A stretch of 64,000 bases of DNA, from positions 4,775,369 to 4,839,368 of the forward strand of contig JACMZG010001914.1 of the NCBI GenBank assembly GCA_018340805.1, given 5' to 3'. The notes beneath the pieces are model-generated. The model ran no database searches, was not told the DNA's origin, and saw nothing but the letters and a program-made list of their open reading frames with translations. Each line of letters starts with the position of its first letter. The first letter of the stretch is position 1. The translations under genes were made by a program, and so were the position numbers. This document shows, piece by piece, positions 34,951-47,000 of this stretch. This DNA comes from Microvelia longipes (Eukaryota; Arthropoda; Insecta; Hemiptera; Veliidae).

Positions 34951-35764
34951 GGTGTCTTTTTTAGTAAAAAAAAACACCACAAAATTTTTATTTTTTGTTA
35001 TAATGGGTATTAATTTATATTGATAGGGAATCACCAACTTTGTTATCTTATCTTTTTTTTACTTGATAAATTTTAACTATTGACCTTATTACACCACACA
35101 CTTGTTTTTTTATTTAGCGAAAATTCTACTTTACTTCCCAAACTATCATTCTTCTCAATGGCTAGCCATAATTTTTCTCGGAATGGCCCCAAATAATGGT
35201 TTTAAACCATACTGATCATTTGTTTTTGTTTAATGAAGAGTAAAAGTTATCCGTGTCGGTAAGCAGCAAAATGGAATTTTGCTGACACTTTTTTTTATTT
35301 AGTTCCAAGCCAAAGGCGAGGATGTATATCAAAAAATATAGTTTGACTGAAAAGGCAGAGTTGAGTCTGGTAAATTAATTTTAAACTGACGAGGCTAAGC
35401 CGAGTCAGGCATATTTTAATTACCTGCTGAGGTGTAACCTAAGCTGGTAATCTTAAAATGAGTCAGGAATGTTTCCTTTGTGGCATACAGCATTTTAATG
35501 GAAGGAAAATTACTCAAAATAATTTTAAAATAACTTATTACTTATCTTAAATTTTTAACTAACATTGATAAAGTTAATTTATCAATATTAAAAGTGAAAA
35601 TGAATATTTAAATCTATAAGGCTTAAAGAAACAAGTGTTTTAAATAATAATACTTGTTTAGAGCCTTGCTGACCCAACGGTTGTGGCAACTGTTTCGCTC
35701 AAAGTGTAATCTAAAGTTGGCGAAAAGTTATTTGAACAATAATCTTATATTAACTGAGAGCGTA

Positions 35765-35862
35765 ATCTGGGATGTGAACCCCAGACCTCCGTGGTGTCAA
35801 AGGTCAGTTTAATAACTGACGCCTTAACGACCTCGACCACGGAGGCGGCTGTATGAGTTATT
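35765..35862 (-). mobile_element. tRNA-Ser-like SINE head or tRNA pseudogene
   Basis: The minus strand reads tggtcgaggtcgttaaggcg (box A-like), an anticodon-like stem gtcag/ctgac, then ggggttcacatccca (box B-like). The acceptor ends do not pair. CCTCCGTGGT and ACCACGGAGG flank the A half and could form a 10-bp stem. A short SINE or tRNA pseudogene is the likely explanation. Confidence 0.45.
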
Positions 35863-36409
35863 AAGTTAAAAACATACTAAGACAAATCATTTTTTTCTAT
35901 TTACATCTGTTTTATCTAAATATTAGTCCATATGACAATAAATGATTGTTTGGTGAGTTTTTCGAAAGGTTAAGCACTGTAATGGGTCAATTTGTTATGT
36001 ACGATGCTTAACTTTGCTGATGTTAGTAGATAAAACTGACGTTTGAGAAAATCATGCTTCTTCAAATTCATATGACAGAGAGTTCTGGATAATCCATACT
36101 CACCAGTGTACCAGAATGTGACAAGAATTTTGAAAATAAAATAGAATTTTTCTTATCAAAATACTTATATTTTATTTATTGATTTTTTTGTTAAAAATAG
36201 ATCTTAATCTCATTTTTATAATTTTAAAAAATTGCCAGTAACAGCAATTAGGTTTAAGATTCTTGGCTTCACATTCATCCTCCATAGAGTCTATCTGTGT
36301 AGACTAAGATGGAGGTATAAAAGTTAGATTGATTTCTATTTTTTATTTTGTTCTCTTTTTATTGTGTTTATGGAGTTCATTTTTGAAATTGAAGAAGAAA
36401 TCTCTCCAC

Positions 36410-36565
36410 AGAAAGTATATAACTTTAATAGCTAATTGCTTTTCAACCTAACAAGAGGCTATCATCAGTGCCTAGATATTTATCAGCAAAAGGCTTTTAA
36501 CCTAGGATGATGGCCTTGATGACATTTTAACCTAAGATGATGGCACCGATGATGGCCTCTTGTAA
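36410..36565. mobile_element. Small fold-back repeat
   Basis: Segment aacctaacaagaggctatca is partly mirrored by gatgatggcctcttg, with intervening gatgatggc repeats. Related to the interior of 28611-28975. Confidence 0.35.
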
Positions 36566-37440
36566 AGACATATTTTTTGTGGAAAGACGTACTTTTCTAT
36601 CATTAGCTTGTAGAATTTATAAACAATCAATTCTATTTTTCAGTTCTTGTTCATTTTTCCCTTTTGACAACGGAATCAACTTGTTGCCCGTGTACTAATT
36701 TTTATAAGAAAATATTTATTTTATTGATAACTACATGTAACACAATGGTTTGAATTTGTATAAATTTAAATCTTGAGTTGTTGAGACATGGCCTCATCAA
36801 AACAAGCAACAAACACAAGGTTTTTTTCACAAAGAGCTAAGTGATATATTTCCAACAGATCTTGATATTTTTTTATTTAAAAACATTATTTGTGGTAAGA
36901 ATTGTTATTTTGTGGTGAAAGTTTTTTTTTAAATCGGTATTAATCAAATGTCAATATAAGTTTGAGTAATTCAATTGTCACTATGGATATTAAAAGTTGG
37001 GCTTTATCAGTGGTGCAAAACTCTGTGATTCTATTGGTCCTCAGTCCAAATTCAAGGTAGCAGACCAATGGAATCATTTTCCTGTCAGGTGTTAAGCACA
37101 ATTCATAAGGCCAACTTTTAATTTATAGTCTTATATTCAATATGAAAATTAAATTATTTATTTTAATAATTTAAAAAATATATTGTTTTCTCTACTCTCT
37201 TGAGAGAGGGAAAGATTGTAATTTATTTTTATAAATATGATTTATGTTATAAATATTGTAGTATCTTCATTTTTTAGTTTAATAAACTATTATGTTTTTA
37301 ATTATGATAATGTTTTAAATTAAATAACGTTCTTTACAATTTTTTTCTGAGTTTTTATTAGAAATGACACTTATGAGAAGAGTGGGGGCTTGATTTCTAT
37401 TGGCCAACTGATCTAAAAAATAGGTTGTAAAAAGTTTTTT

Positions 37441-37455
37441 AAATTTATATATATA

Positions 37456-37493
<38 letters not shown>

Positions 37494-37530
37494 ATTATAT
37501 ATATATTTATCATATATATATATATATGCT
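37441..37530. repeat. AT microsatellite
   Basis: About 90 nt of alternating TA with interruptions. Confidence 0.9.
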
Positions 37531-37593
37531 ATGGATAAGCTTTCCTTTTTATATTAGTCCCTTGATTCCACCCAGTCGCCAACGTTATAAGTA

Positions 37594-37830
37594 GATTTAG
37601 GTCTTCCGGTGTGACCGCATCAATGTAATGAAAATCCGACGTTTTGCTTCACTGTGGAGGCATCTCAGGGATGTAGGACATCATGGATATAAACACAATG
37701 CTCTACAAAACTAAACTGATTCAGTGTGTTTCTATCCATGATGTCGTACATCCCTGAAGATGCCTCCACAGTGGAGGCATTCACCGAAGACCTAAATTTC
37801 ATGACAATAACGCGGAAGCCTATGCAATTT
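37594..37830. mobile_element. Fold-back repeat, third copy, deleted
   Basis: Same family, shortened and with many small deletions; the hammerhead-like cores are broken. It lies outside SMC1, between it and the Cys-rich gene's 3' end. Confidence 0.5.
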
Positions 37831-38199
37831 ATTAACTGTTCTTAAATTCCAGTTGGTAACCTGATTCAAATGATAAAACTGATGCTATTTGTACAAACTG
37901 TTGGAATCTTGATTGAAATCATTTACAATTTAAAAACTAAAGTTCAACTACCAAAAGTTGTATTTTGATAACAAAAAGTATCAATTTTAACACAAATTTC
38001 CAACAGATTTTAAAACTAAGTTCAAACATCCCAATAATTCCAGTAGGTCCTACTGTTTTTCATGTCTTCGGTAAAATAAGCTTTTGAAAACTGATTTTGA
38101 GAATTTTAATTCCAAGTTAAATGTTTACTATAATGTGTATGCTCACAATCAATTTTCTAATCATAATGAGAACCCAGCTGTTTGTACTAATAGGCACTA

Positions 38200-38604
38200 C
38201 AGTCTATCGTTTAGTTTAAAAATCTTGACAGGTCAGTTTAGACGCCACTGATTCGTAAGAAAAAAAAATCCCTGCAACAAGGGAGCGGGAAAAAACTATT
38301 TGTAAACAAATCAGGTTATTTTACCCGCATTTTCTTGGCGATGTTTTTTACATTTCTTTTTTGTAATTTTATTTTAAAATATCATTTTAAGATTAATTTG
38401 AAAGTATTTTTCAAAACAATGCAATCAAAAGAAGAACCACAAACAAAGTGAACGATTGCCAGGAAGAAGGTTTTTCCCTACAGCGGTTATTGTGGTAGGG
38501 TTTTTTTTTCTCTTTTTAAGTGAGAGGTTGGCAGCAGCTTCTCTGATTCGTCAATCCCCAAAATACTTATGACCTTGGGGATTTTTAAACTAAACGATAG
38601 ACTG
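38200..38604 (+). mobile_element. Tc1/mariner-type MITE, copy 2
   Basis: 405-bp second copy of the element at 13123, in the same orientation, with TA flanks and nearly perfect inverted ends. It lies beyond the 3' end of the Cys-rich gene. Confidence 0.8.
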
Positions 38605-38857
38605 TAGTTTTAATTATTCCAAACAAGTTGCCAACTGGAAATTTATAACAAACTGGCTTCTTGGTTGGAATCAAAGAACTGTTTGTACAAATAGAAACCT
38701 GTTTTAATAATTCCAAATAAATTGCCAACTAGAAACTTAGTCACCAACAACAGTTTGTGACTTGGTTGGAATCAAGGAACATTTATTAAAGGGAAGAAGG
38801 GCATCGTACCGTAACAATAAAACAAACTGTCCCCTATTGCTGTATTCAAGTTCATAA

Positions 38858-38863
38858 TTTATT
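38858..38863 (-). terminator. AATAAA after last exon 3d
   Basis: Canonical polyadenylation hexamer on the minus strand, about 70 nt past the exon 3d stop. Confidence 0.45.
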
Positions 38864-38931
38864 TTGATAAAAAAATTAATCAATTTTAACTGGTTTTAAT
38901 TTTGTTCCTGTCTTATTATAGTTATAATTAT

Positions 38932-39179
38932 TTAATTTATCACTTCGAGGTCTTCAAAATCAGTTTTATTGTTAGAAAGTTTGTTTGATGGTCTGGTATG
39001 GATTCTCAAAGTAGCTAAGAATTCCCTGTTAGATTCATCCCGATATTTTATTTCCTCAGATACTGTTCCAAGGACTCCTTTAGGACAACAACAGTCAACT
39101 TTGGTTCGAAACTCACTACAGAGAAGAGTCTTATCTGCTGGACATCTTGTTTTTATTGGACAGATGTAGGCAAATTTAG
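38932..39179 (-). CDS. Alternative last exon 3d, divergent, with long C-terminal tail
   Basis: 248 nt (3n+2), acceptor tttacag, open throughout. It reads AKFAYICPIKTRCPADKTLL, then CSEFRTKVDCCCPKG, then about 45 hydrophilic residues to TAA. The spacing C-x5-C-x7-C-x8-CCC is exactly kept although most other residues differ from 3b and 3c, so selection on the Cys frame is likely. An AATAAA lies about 70 nt downstream (38858-38863). Confidence 0.78.
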
Positions 39180-42100
39180 CTGTAAAATAATAAATGACAT
39201 CAGAAGGAATATTTGTTTATAAGCCTGATAAAGTCTTTGGATCTTATTAACCAAAAACTGATAGGTGATATCTATATTAATGTATATAGGTGTAGTAGTC
39301 TAAGAGCCGGACCTGAAAAAATGAGACTCATTTTGTACTACTTCAAACCAAATATTCTGAAATTATACCTTAAAGTATGAAGAAAAAACATAGTCTGCTT
39401 ATCCAGAGTGGAGCCCTTCATATGATTGCGCGTGCTCAAAATTTTAGAAAATCGCACGAATTTCAGTTTTCTAGAAATAAGTGGTTCCCTGTGGGTCGAG
39501 TGCAAAACATGGAGAGAACACACTTCTTAAAGGTGATAAAATGTTCTCTAAAACGAGTGTTTAATCATCAAAATTGGATAACTGCAACCAAAGTTATAGC
39601 TTTTTCAAAAACACTAAAAAAATGGTTAATTTATGCAATCGGCGAATTTCTTTGGAAAAATAGTGGCTGTTTGTGCATTTTTAGGCCATTTAACAAATGT
39701 CATAACTTTAGTTGTATTTATCTGATTTTGACAAAAACTCTCATCTTATAAGCTTTAAAAATGAAATACAAAATTTACTTGTTTAATCTTTGCTACTAAT
39801 ACTATACACAACCTCAAATAAAAACACATTTGTTAATAAATAAGTTTTATTTACAATTCCACCATAAAGCCAAAATATGTTACGTTTACTATGAAAGCAG
39901 TTCTTGTTAATTAGCAACAGCAATTCATCATATAGTTATAATCGCTACACAGCGGTGCTCCGTATAGTGGGCATTGGATGTTTGGTGGACATCTGATAGG
40001 TACTCGATCTAAAAAAAAATATCATTATTTTGCTGGATAGAATTTAAGCCCATGTTGGACCAACGTTCTTATCGTGATATGTTACAAGTACCAGTAGTAA
40101 CTAGTCCCGAGGTCCTGGGGTGGTTTATAGGATTTACACGACAATAGATAAAAGAGTAAGAAAACCACCGGATGGTGTTTTACTCCGGGGACAATACGCT
40201 GTCTGATACTTTATATTTAATAATTTTGAAAAAAGTTATTCAAACGGAACCATTTCATGGTGGTAAAACACTTCAACGGTACAGAGTGGACATCATTGAG
40301 GTATTATTATAGTGTATCCAACGGTTATGATCAGCTGACAGCGCGAGAAAATAGTGTTGAGAAACCAATGAGTTGGGCCTGATATGAAATTGTGGGGGTG
40401 GTTTAACATCCAGGACTAACCTCATTGGATCTCTCGCATGTCAACTGATTTTTAAACTTGCGTTATACTCATAGTTTTAGTCTCTTTGGTTATACTATAC
40501 TAGAGGGGCTTTTTTAGTTGAGTTTTGAAACATCGAAAAAGTAACCTGACCATCTTTGACTATTAATCTTTTTGCGTTTCCTATTAAGTATTACTCTCTG
40601 AATACAACGCTACTTTTAGTTTTGTCCAGCCTTGTTAACTTGTTGAGAAAAGCCAATATTAAAATTTGACTACACACGACGAGAACGAAATTTGGGTAAA
40701 TACTAAATTTCACTCTTTTTAAAAATTAAAAGTATATTCTTACGTAGTTTTCGACGCTGAATCCAAATATACCGAAGCATGTACAGTTAATAAGAAAAGC
40801 GTAATTAAACATTTTTCTACGTATTTCACGCACGCATTTTTGACAGCAATTGCTCTATCTTAGTTTCGACAGAACTAACCTTTTGAGATGCGGTTTTTTT
40901 ACGTTGCCCAATAAGGTTTACCCTCTGAATACAACGCTACTTTTAGTTTTGTCAAGCCATGTTTACTTGTAATGAAAAGTCAATCGTAAAATTTGGGTAA
41001 ATACTAAATTTAATTTAGTAAAAACGTAATTTAACATTTTTTAACCTTTTTCGAGCACGCATTTTTGATAAAAATTGCACTCTTGTTTTCGACAAGGTAA
41101 TCAAAATTACAGTTACTTATAAAGTAAAACGTTTGAAACATAGAGATATATACTAGAGAGGACATAGCCTATCTTAATACCTTGAGAGCTGAAACATTTT
41201 TTGTGGGGTCTCAGGGCTCTGGTGTAAACCCATTGAAACCTCTCAAGAGGAGTTGAGGTTTTAACTAACAAATTGTTTTGGCTTCCCGCCGATTGTTGGT
41301 AGTGATTGTAATTTAAACATTCTACTTATAATTTACTGTTTATATTGATGATAATGTAATCGAATGTGTCAGTTATTTTTTCAATGTTTTCAAAATTCAA
41401 CAATATCTATTAATATATCTCTATGGTTTGAATTACAAATCAAAATAAAAACAATGTCCGGGAAGCCGAAAACAATTTATTTATTTTCATTATAACCTTA
41501 ACATACTCTCAGAGGATACAATGAGGTTACACAGAGCCCCAAAGAGATGTTTCAGTCCTCTCAATGTATTGAGATAGGCTATGCCCCCTCTATGGTAAAC
41601 ACTCTATGTACCGTTAAATCATAAGTAAACGTTAGTAGACACGATAAGCCCAAATAATACATCGTAATGATAATAATGCACGCTTAGAGCTTGTGGCTCA
41701 TCACTGCGGGAACGTTATCAGATCCCCGTTTTTAAAAAGGTACAAGTCTTTTATACCACATGTAAAGTAATATATAAACCAAGTAGGGAAACTCCTACAC
41801 TAACTTGTGTAAAAAAAATCAGACACGCGTGATCAGCTAATAAGTGGCTCAAAAATAAAAATGATCTTAATTTAGAATTACTGAGCGTGAGCCCTTTAAG
41901 ATTTACGTTTTTTACTTAATTTTATTGGCAACCCTGATAACATTGTGAGTTTTTTTTATCGTGTTTTCGACAAGATTCTAGGGATTCTATGGAAGGCTTT
42001 TTTAAAATGTGAATATTAGGTATTTAACCCAGGTTACGNAACGTTTCAGATCCCGTTTTTAAAAAGGTACAAGTCTTTTACCACATGTAAAGTAATATAT

Positions 42101-44014
42101 AAACCAGTAGGAAACTCCTACACTAACTTGTGTAAAAAAAATCAGACACGCGTGATCAGCTAATAAGTGGCTCAAAAATAAATGATCTTAATTTAGAATT
42201 ACTGAGCGTGAGCCCTTTAAGATTTACGTTTTTACTTAATTTTATTGGCAACCTGATAACATTGTGAGTTTTTTTATCGTGTTTTCGACAAGATTTCTAG
42301 GGATTCTATGGGAAGGCTTTTTTAAAATGTGATATTTAGGTATTTAACCCAGGTTACGTTTGTTATTTTTTGCATTTTCAAAGAAATCATGCGGGTTTAA
42401 TTATTTACGGGTTGATTTTGAGAAAATGTATCCATTTATTTTCACAAATTCTACGGTTTTTATTAATATTATTTTTAGAGTATAAATATAAATATTTTTT
42501 TTTAAATTGAATACATATTTTTAAATTATAAATTATTCTCAAATTTTATAGTTTCATTGTTTATTTTGTATATTTTGTATAATGGCATAAAGTTATTATT
42601 TTGATTTGATTTGATTTAAATTTTTCGCTTTCCACAACGGTAACTGGTGCGCTAGCGATTTTGAGAACTATGACATGTTCTCCTAAGCTGATGATTCGAA
42701 ACTTTTTTGCTTTGTAATCGTTATTCTCTTGCTTTCGCCATTTCCTTTATAGGTTTAGGTCACTGTACAGCTAAAATGTCCTTTGACCATCTCTTCTACA
42801 GGGTCGTGCGATTTAGAGTATCTCATATCACTCCCACTCATGTTGGGCATGAGTTTGAAATAGAAGGCGTTTAAGTAAGTCGGAGCGAGAAAAATTCGCC
42901 AAACAATAGCCAAAAATTTGGATGTTATTTTAGATCTAGTAAGGGAATCACTGGTTCTTAAAAACGTTTATCAAATCCATTTACTTAAAAAATTGTAAAA
43001 TATTTAAAATGTATAACTTAAATAAAAAATAAAGTTTTGCATAAGGAGGATCATATCTGAGTGTTCATGCCTGGGTTCAGCAGATGCAGAATTTTGACAA
43101 TAATGCTGTGCGATTTTATTAACCGAAAGGTCATGTCCTGGAAGACCACATATTTTTAGAACAAGATGATTTTGTCTTAATCATATTTAAGGATGCTCAA
43201 CTAGATATTCTATAGAAATATGGCAGTGATGCGTGTGCCTATATGAAAACATGGTATTAACATTACAATTTTGAATACAGTGCTTTGTTTTACGACATGA
43301 CCAAGGATCCCTGCTGCTTTCATGATTTTTTAAAAGAGGCGAAACCTATGACATTATTCTTCAAATAATAAAGAATCATCTCGACGAACCGCTAAGAGCT
43401 AAAACCCTTTATGTCTAACATGGCCAAGCAATTCTATTTAGCCTGGTCGCAGTAATGCCTTCTGCTGATAGATTTAGGCATTTTGCCCTTGGCCATGTTG
43501 ATAGAGCCTAGAGATAGAATTTGAGTAAAATAAAAACGCAAAAAGAAATAAGTATAAATCTTTAAAAGTTTTAGCAACGCAAAAAAAATAAGCAAATTTT
43601 AAAACAATGAGCCAAAAGTTTCTTAAAAATTGTACAACGATGCGACTGCAATTTTGGATTAATCAAAAATAAAACATTCATTAAAATTTAGAAATAAGTA
43701 TTTTAAATTCAAAATAAAATAAGAAATAATTTATATTCTAATATGATATATAATATAAATAATTTTAATTTATAATATGACCATAATTTTGTTTTCTATT
43801 ACTTTTTAGCGAATTTTCATATAAAATGACGCTTATTGAGGTTGTTCGGATGACGGAAGTTGAGGGTGGGAGTGAGTGGAATCGGTTCCTATTGGCTTCT
43901 GATAACAAATATATGTCCGAAAAAATTTAGTATATAATATATATATATATATATATTAATATATTATAATATTATATATATTATATATATATAAATATAT
44001 ATATTATATATATA

Positions 44015-44069
<55 letters not shown>

Positions 44070-47000
44070 GAGTTTCTACCTTTCGTATGGCGACGATAAC
44101 TCTCGAAGGCGTTCTCAAATTGAAACGAAACTTTGCAAATCGCGAGATGTTGAGGAGGTTACGAGGCCTATTGTTTTAAAAAACATTATGACGATCAACC
44201 AAGTTATGACGTCATGAAAAAAATTTTTTTTTGAAACTTAAAAATGGCTTAAAACAAGGTATCTAGTATTAGGTAGACGGCTAGCTGAATCGATTAAGAC
44301 CAATTTCAGCTGAATCGAACATCCAAATGGCGCAATTGTAACATATATAATAATCTTGTATATATGTATACGTCTAGGTAAAGACTCGTCGATATCTGTT
44401 GGGTTCAGTAGTGTAGAGGGTGGATACTAGTATAAAAGAGAGACCTCTACTCTTGCTCCATCATGGTAATGCCTACTGTCCCAAGAGAGAACGGCAAAAA
44501 ATCGGCTTCCACTGAACCAGCCGACTAAGCAGACCCGTAAAGAGGAAGAAATCGGAAGTAGTTTTATTATGGTCGAAGTTATCAAAACGAATGCGACAGT
44601 TTCCTCAATCGGACATCCTAAGTGACGCAAACGGTATTTTTATTTTAAATATAATCAATGAATATTATTTTTTCAACCTTGATTTTTACTCAATAAACAA
44701 TTTGTTTACAAAAAAAATTTGACATTTTTCTTTAAATTTTATAAACAATCATAAAATGTAAGTAAAGTGTTGAAGTTTTTTTTAATATGGTCGAAGTCAT
44801 TTCTAAAAACATTGCGACCGGTTTCAGCTCAATCAGACATCTTTAGTGACGGAACAAAAATCATGAATAATATATTTGTTTATAATGTTTCTTAATTTTA
44901 ATATTATGCATACTATTAATAATAGAGCATTAATAAATCTCAATTAGTAAAATCAAGTTTGTGAGAAAGCCACTCAGGCCCGCGAAGCGGGCCGTGTGGA
45001 GCTGTGAAAATTGCTAGATTACATGGCAAAATGCCATGTAACAAGAAAATAATAAACAACACTAATACAAAACAACAACATGTGGCCGCAAAGCGGCACA
45101 AGGGAGGCCCTGCGGACCGACGCCGCGGAGCGGACGAGGCGCGAAAGCGCCGAGGCCGCGTACGGCTACGGGCCGAAGGCCGTATTTTTTGCAATATGGC
45201 GGATAACTGATTTTTTTAGAGTCCATCCAGTTTATACTAAAATGATGTCAAATTGTTTTATTTTTATTTGTAATTTCGTATAAATAAATATATTATTTAT
45301 TTATATTTGACACTATAAAGTAAATATTTAATAACTTTTTAATAAAAATCGTAGAACTAGAAAAAATTAAAATGAAATGAAAACATTTCCTCAAAAACAA
45401 CCCGCAAATAGATCAAACCCGCGTGGTTTATTTGAAAATGCCAAAGAATTACACTAAACTGTGAAATCCTAAATATCACAATTTTAAAATATCCTTCCCA
45501 TAGAACCCCTAGAATCTTGTGTGTTTTCGTACTTTAATACCACGTGATAATTTAATAATTTTGTATTAAATTCGGTGAAATAATTGTTGTAATAATTTAG
45601 TTAAAGAAAAAGAGAAACTATAGTAAAGATAAATCACATATTTTTATTACGATTTCGAAGAACATACAGACGACAGTGTAATTGCACTAACAGTGTATGT
45701 TGCACTAATGCCTTAAATATAACTTAAAGTTACGATTGCTTTTATTATATTAAGAAAAATGTAGGCTAAAGTTGTTAAATTGCTAATTACAATCAATATT
45801 TGAAGTGAACTAAATAATTATACTCGCAAAATGTACTAAATTAAGTTTGTGCACACGAAAAAAAGTTTAATTAGCCACTCGTTTCATTAAGTTTGTTTAA
45901 ATACTTAAAGAATAAAAACTTAACAAACTTATTATTTATAGATCCGCACTGGATGTGACAAAACGTATTTCTTATATAAATTATTAACATTTTATACCAA
46001 AATGTACAAAGAAATGCAATAAAACAAAAATTTTGAGTACCGTGTATAGTTTGTTTACATTTACAAGGATAGGAAATTAGAAAAATTTGGCCCATAGGGA
46101 AATTTGAGTCAACTTCTTGGTGGACAAAATAAAGGGAGAGTAGAGGTATTACTTTTATAAAGGGGAATAGTAAGCATTTTCGAAAGTCCAGGAACATGTT
46201 TTTCTCTTTATTTTTATATATTTAATGTTAGAGTATCTGATAATGTTCCACTTCAAATCACTGAAATGTTCAAGAGATTTAATTTTAAAATGCTAGAAAG
46301 TTAGAGGAAAAAAAGCATACAAATTAAAAAGCACCATTCTATTGGTTGTAGATGATACACATGACATGCAGGTGTAGATGACTACACATGACATGCAGGG
46401 TTGTAGGATGACTCACATGAATGCAGGTAGGATGACACATGACATCATGGTGAGATGACTACCATAATGCAGGTGTAGTGATACATCATGACAGCAGGTG
46501 TAGGATGACTACAATGACATCAGGTTATGGATAACTAACATGATCAGGTGTAGGATGACACATGACATGCAGTTTAGGATGACTACAAATGATATGCAGG
46601 TTTCATTCTTTCGATACTTTACATTATTTAGTACGTTCACACACACTTCTAAATCTGCCTGTGCGTTGTCAGGTACTCTGAAACTGGGCATAGACAAAAT
46701 TTAGGACCCTCATTGTAGATTCATTATAATACTATACTGTTTCTGCCTTGTAGTTTAAAGTGTGTGGAGGTTTGGTTTAACAGTGAGAGCACGTGTTGTT
46801 CCTAGTTTTCACTAGACTATAAGAGTCAGTGAGATATGTATGATTGCTTGAAAAAGCATGAGAGGAACCATAGAATCCACGGCTCTTCTGCTAGATTAGA
46901 TGAAATATCTACACTGGATATTAAAGGAGTAGAACACTATCTTAGGGAGCTGGCAAAGAGGACCCAACCACGTGGACATACCTGGTGTTACTCACTCCCC

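Larger units (their letters stand above)
34980..37440. other. Intergenic, SMC1 3' flank
   Basis: Apart from the tRNA-Ser-like unit and a small fold-back repeat, I see no gene or bounded element. Confidence 0.5.
42288..45520 (+). mobile_element. Mutator-like element with long inverted repeats and 9-bp target duplication
   Basis: Both ends begin ACAAGATT(T)CTAGGG and are related for about 200 bp inward (42288-42490 against 45330-45520, inverted). The element is flanked on each side by GTGTTTTCG (42279-42287 and 45521-45529), a 9-bp duplication typical of Mutator elements. Inside are a decayed transposase (about 42780-43400), an AT microsatellite and a GC-rich hairpin cluster. It sits in the long interval between Cys-rich last exons 3b and 3c. 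The left repeat overlaps an assembly duplication. Confidence 0.75.

Noticed and set aside
39377..39751. 124-codon plus-strand frame
   Set aside because: Lies in a dispersed repeat, has no recognisable motif, and the other copy (24900-25400) is not open.
44940..45283. Arg-rich frames on both strands
   Set aside because: They follow from the GC-rich hairpin cluster; no conserved domain, and frames overlap in several phases.
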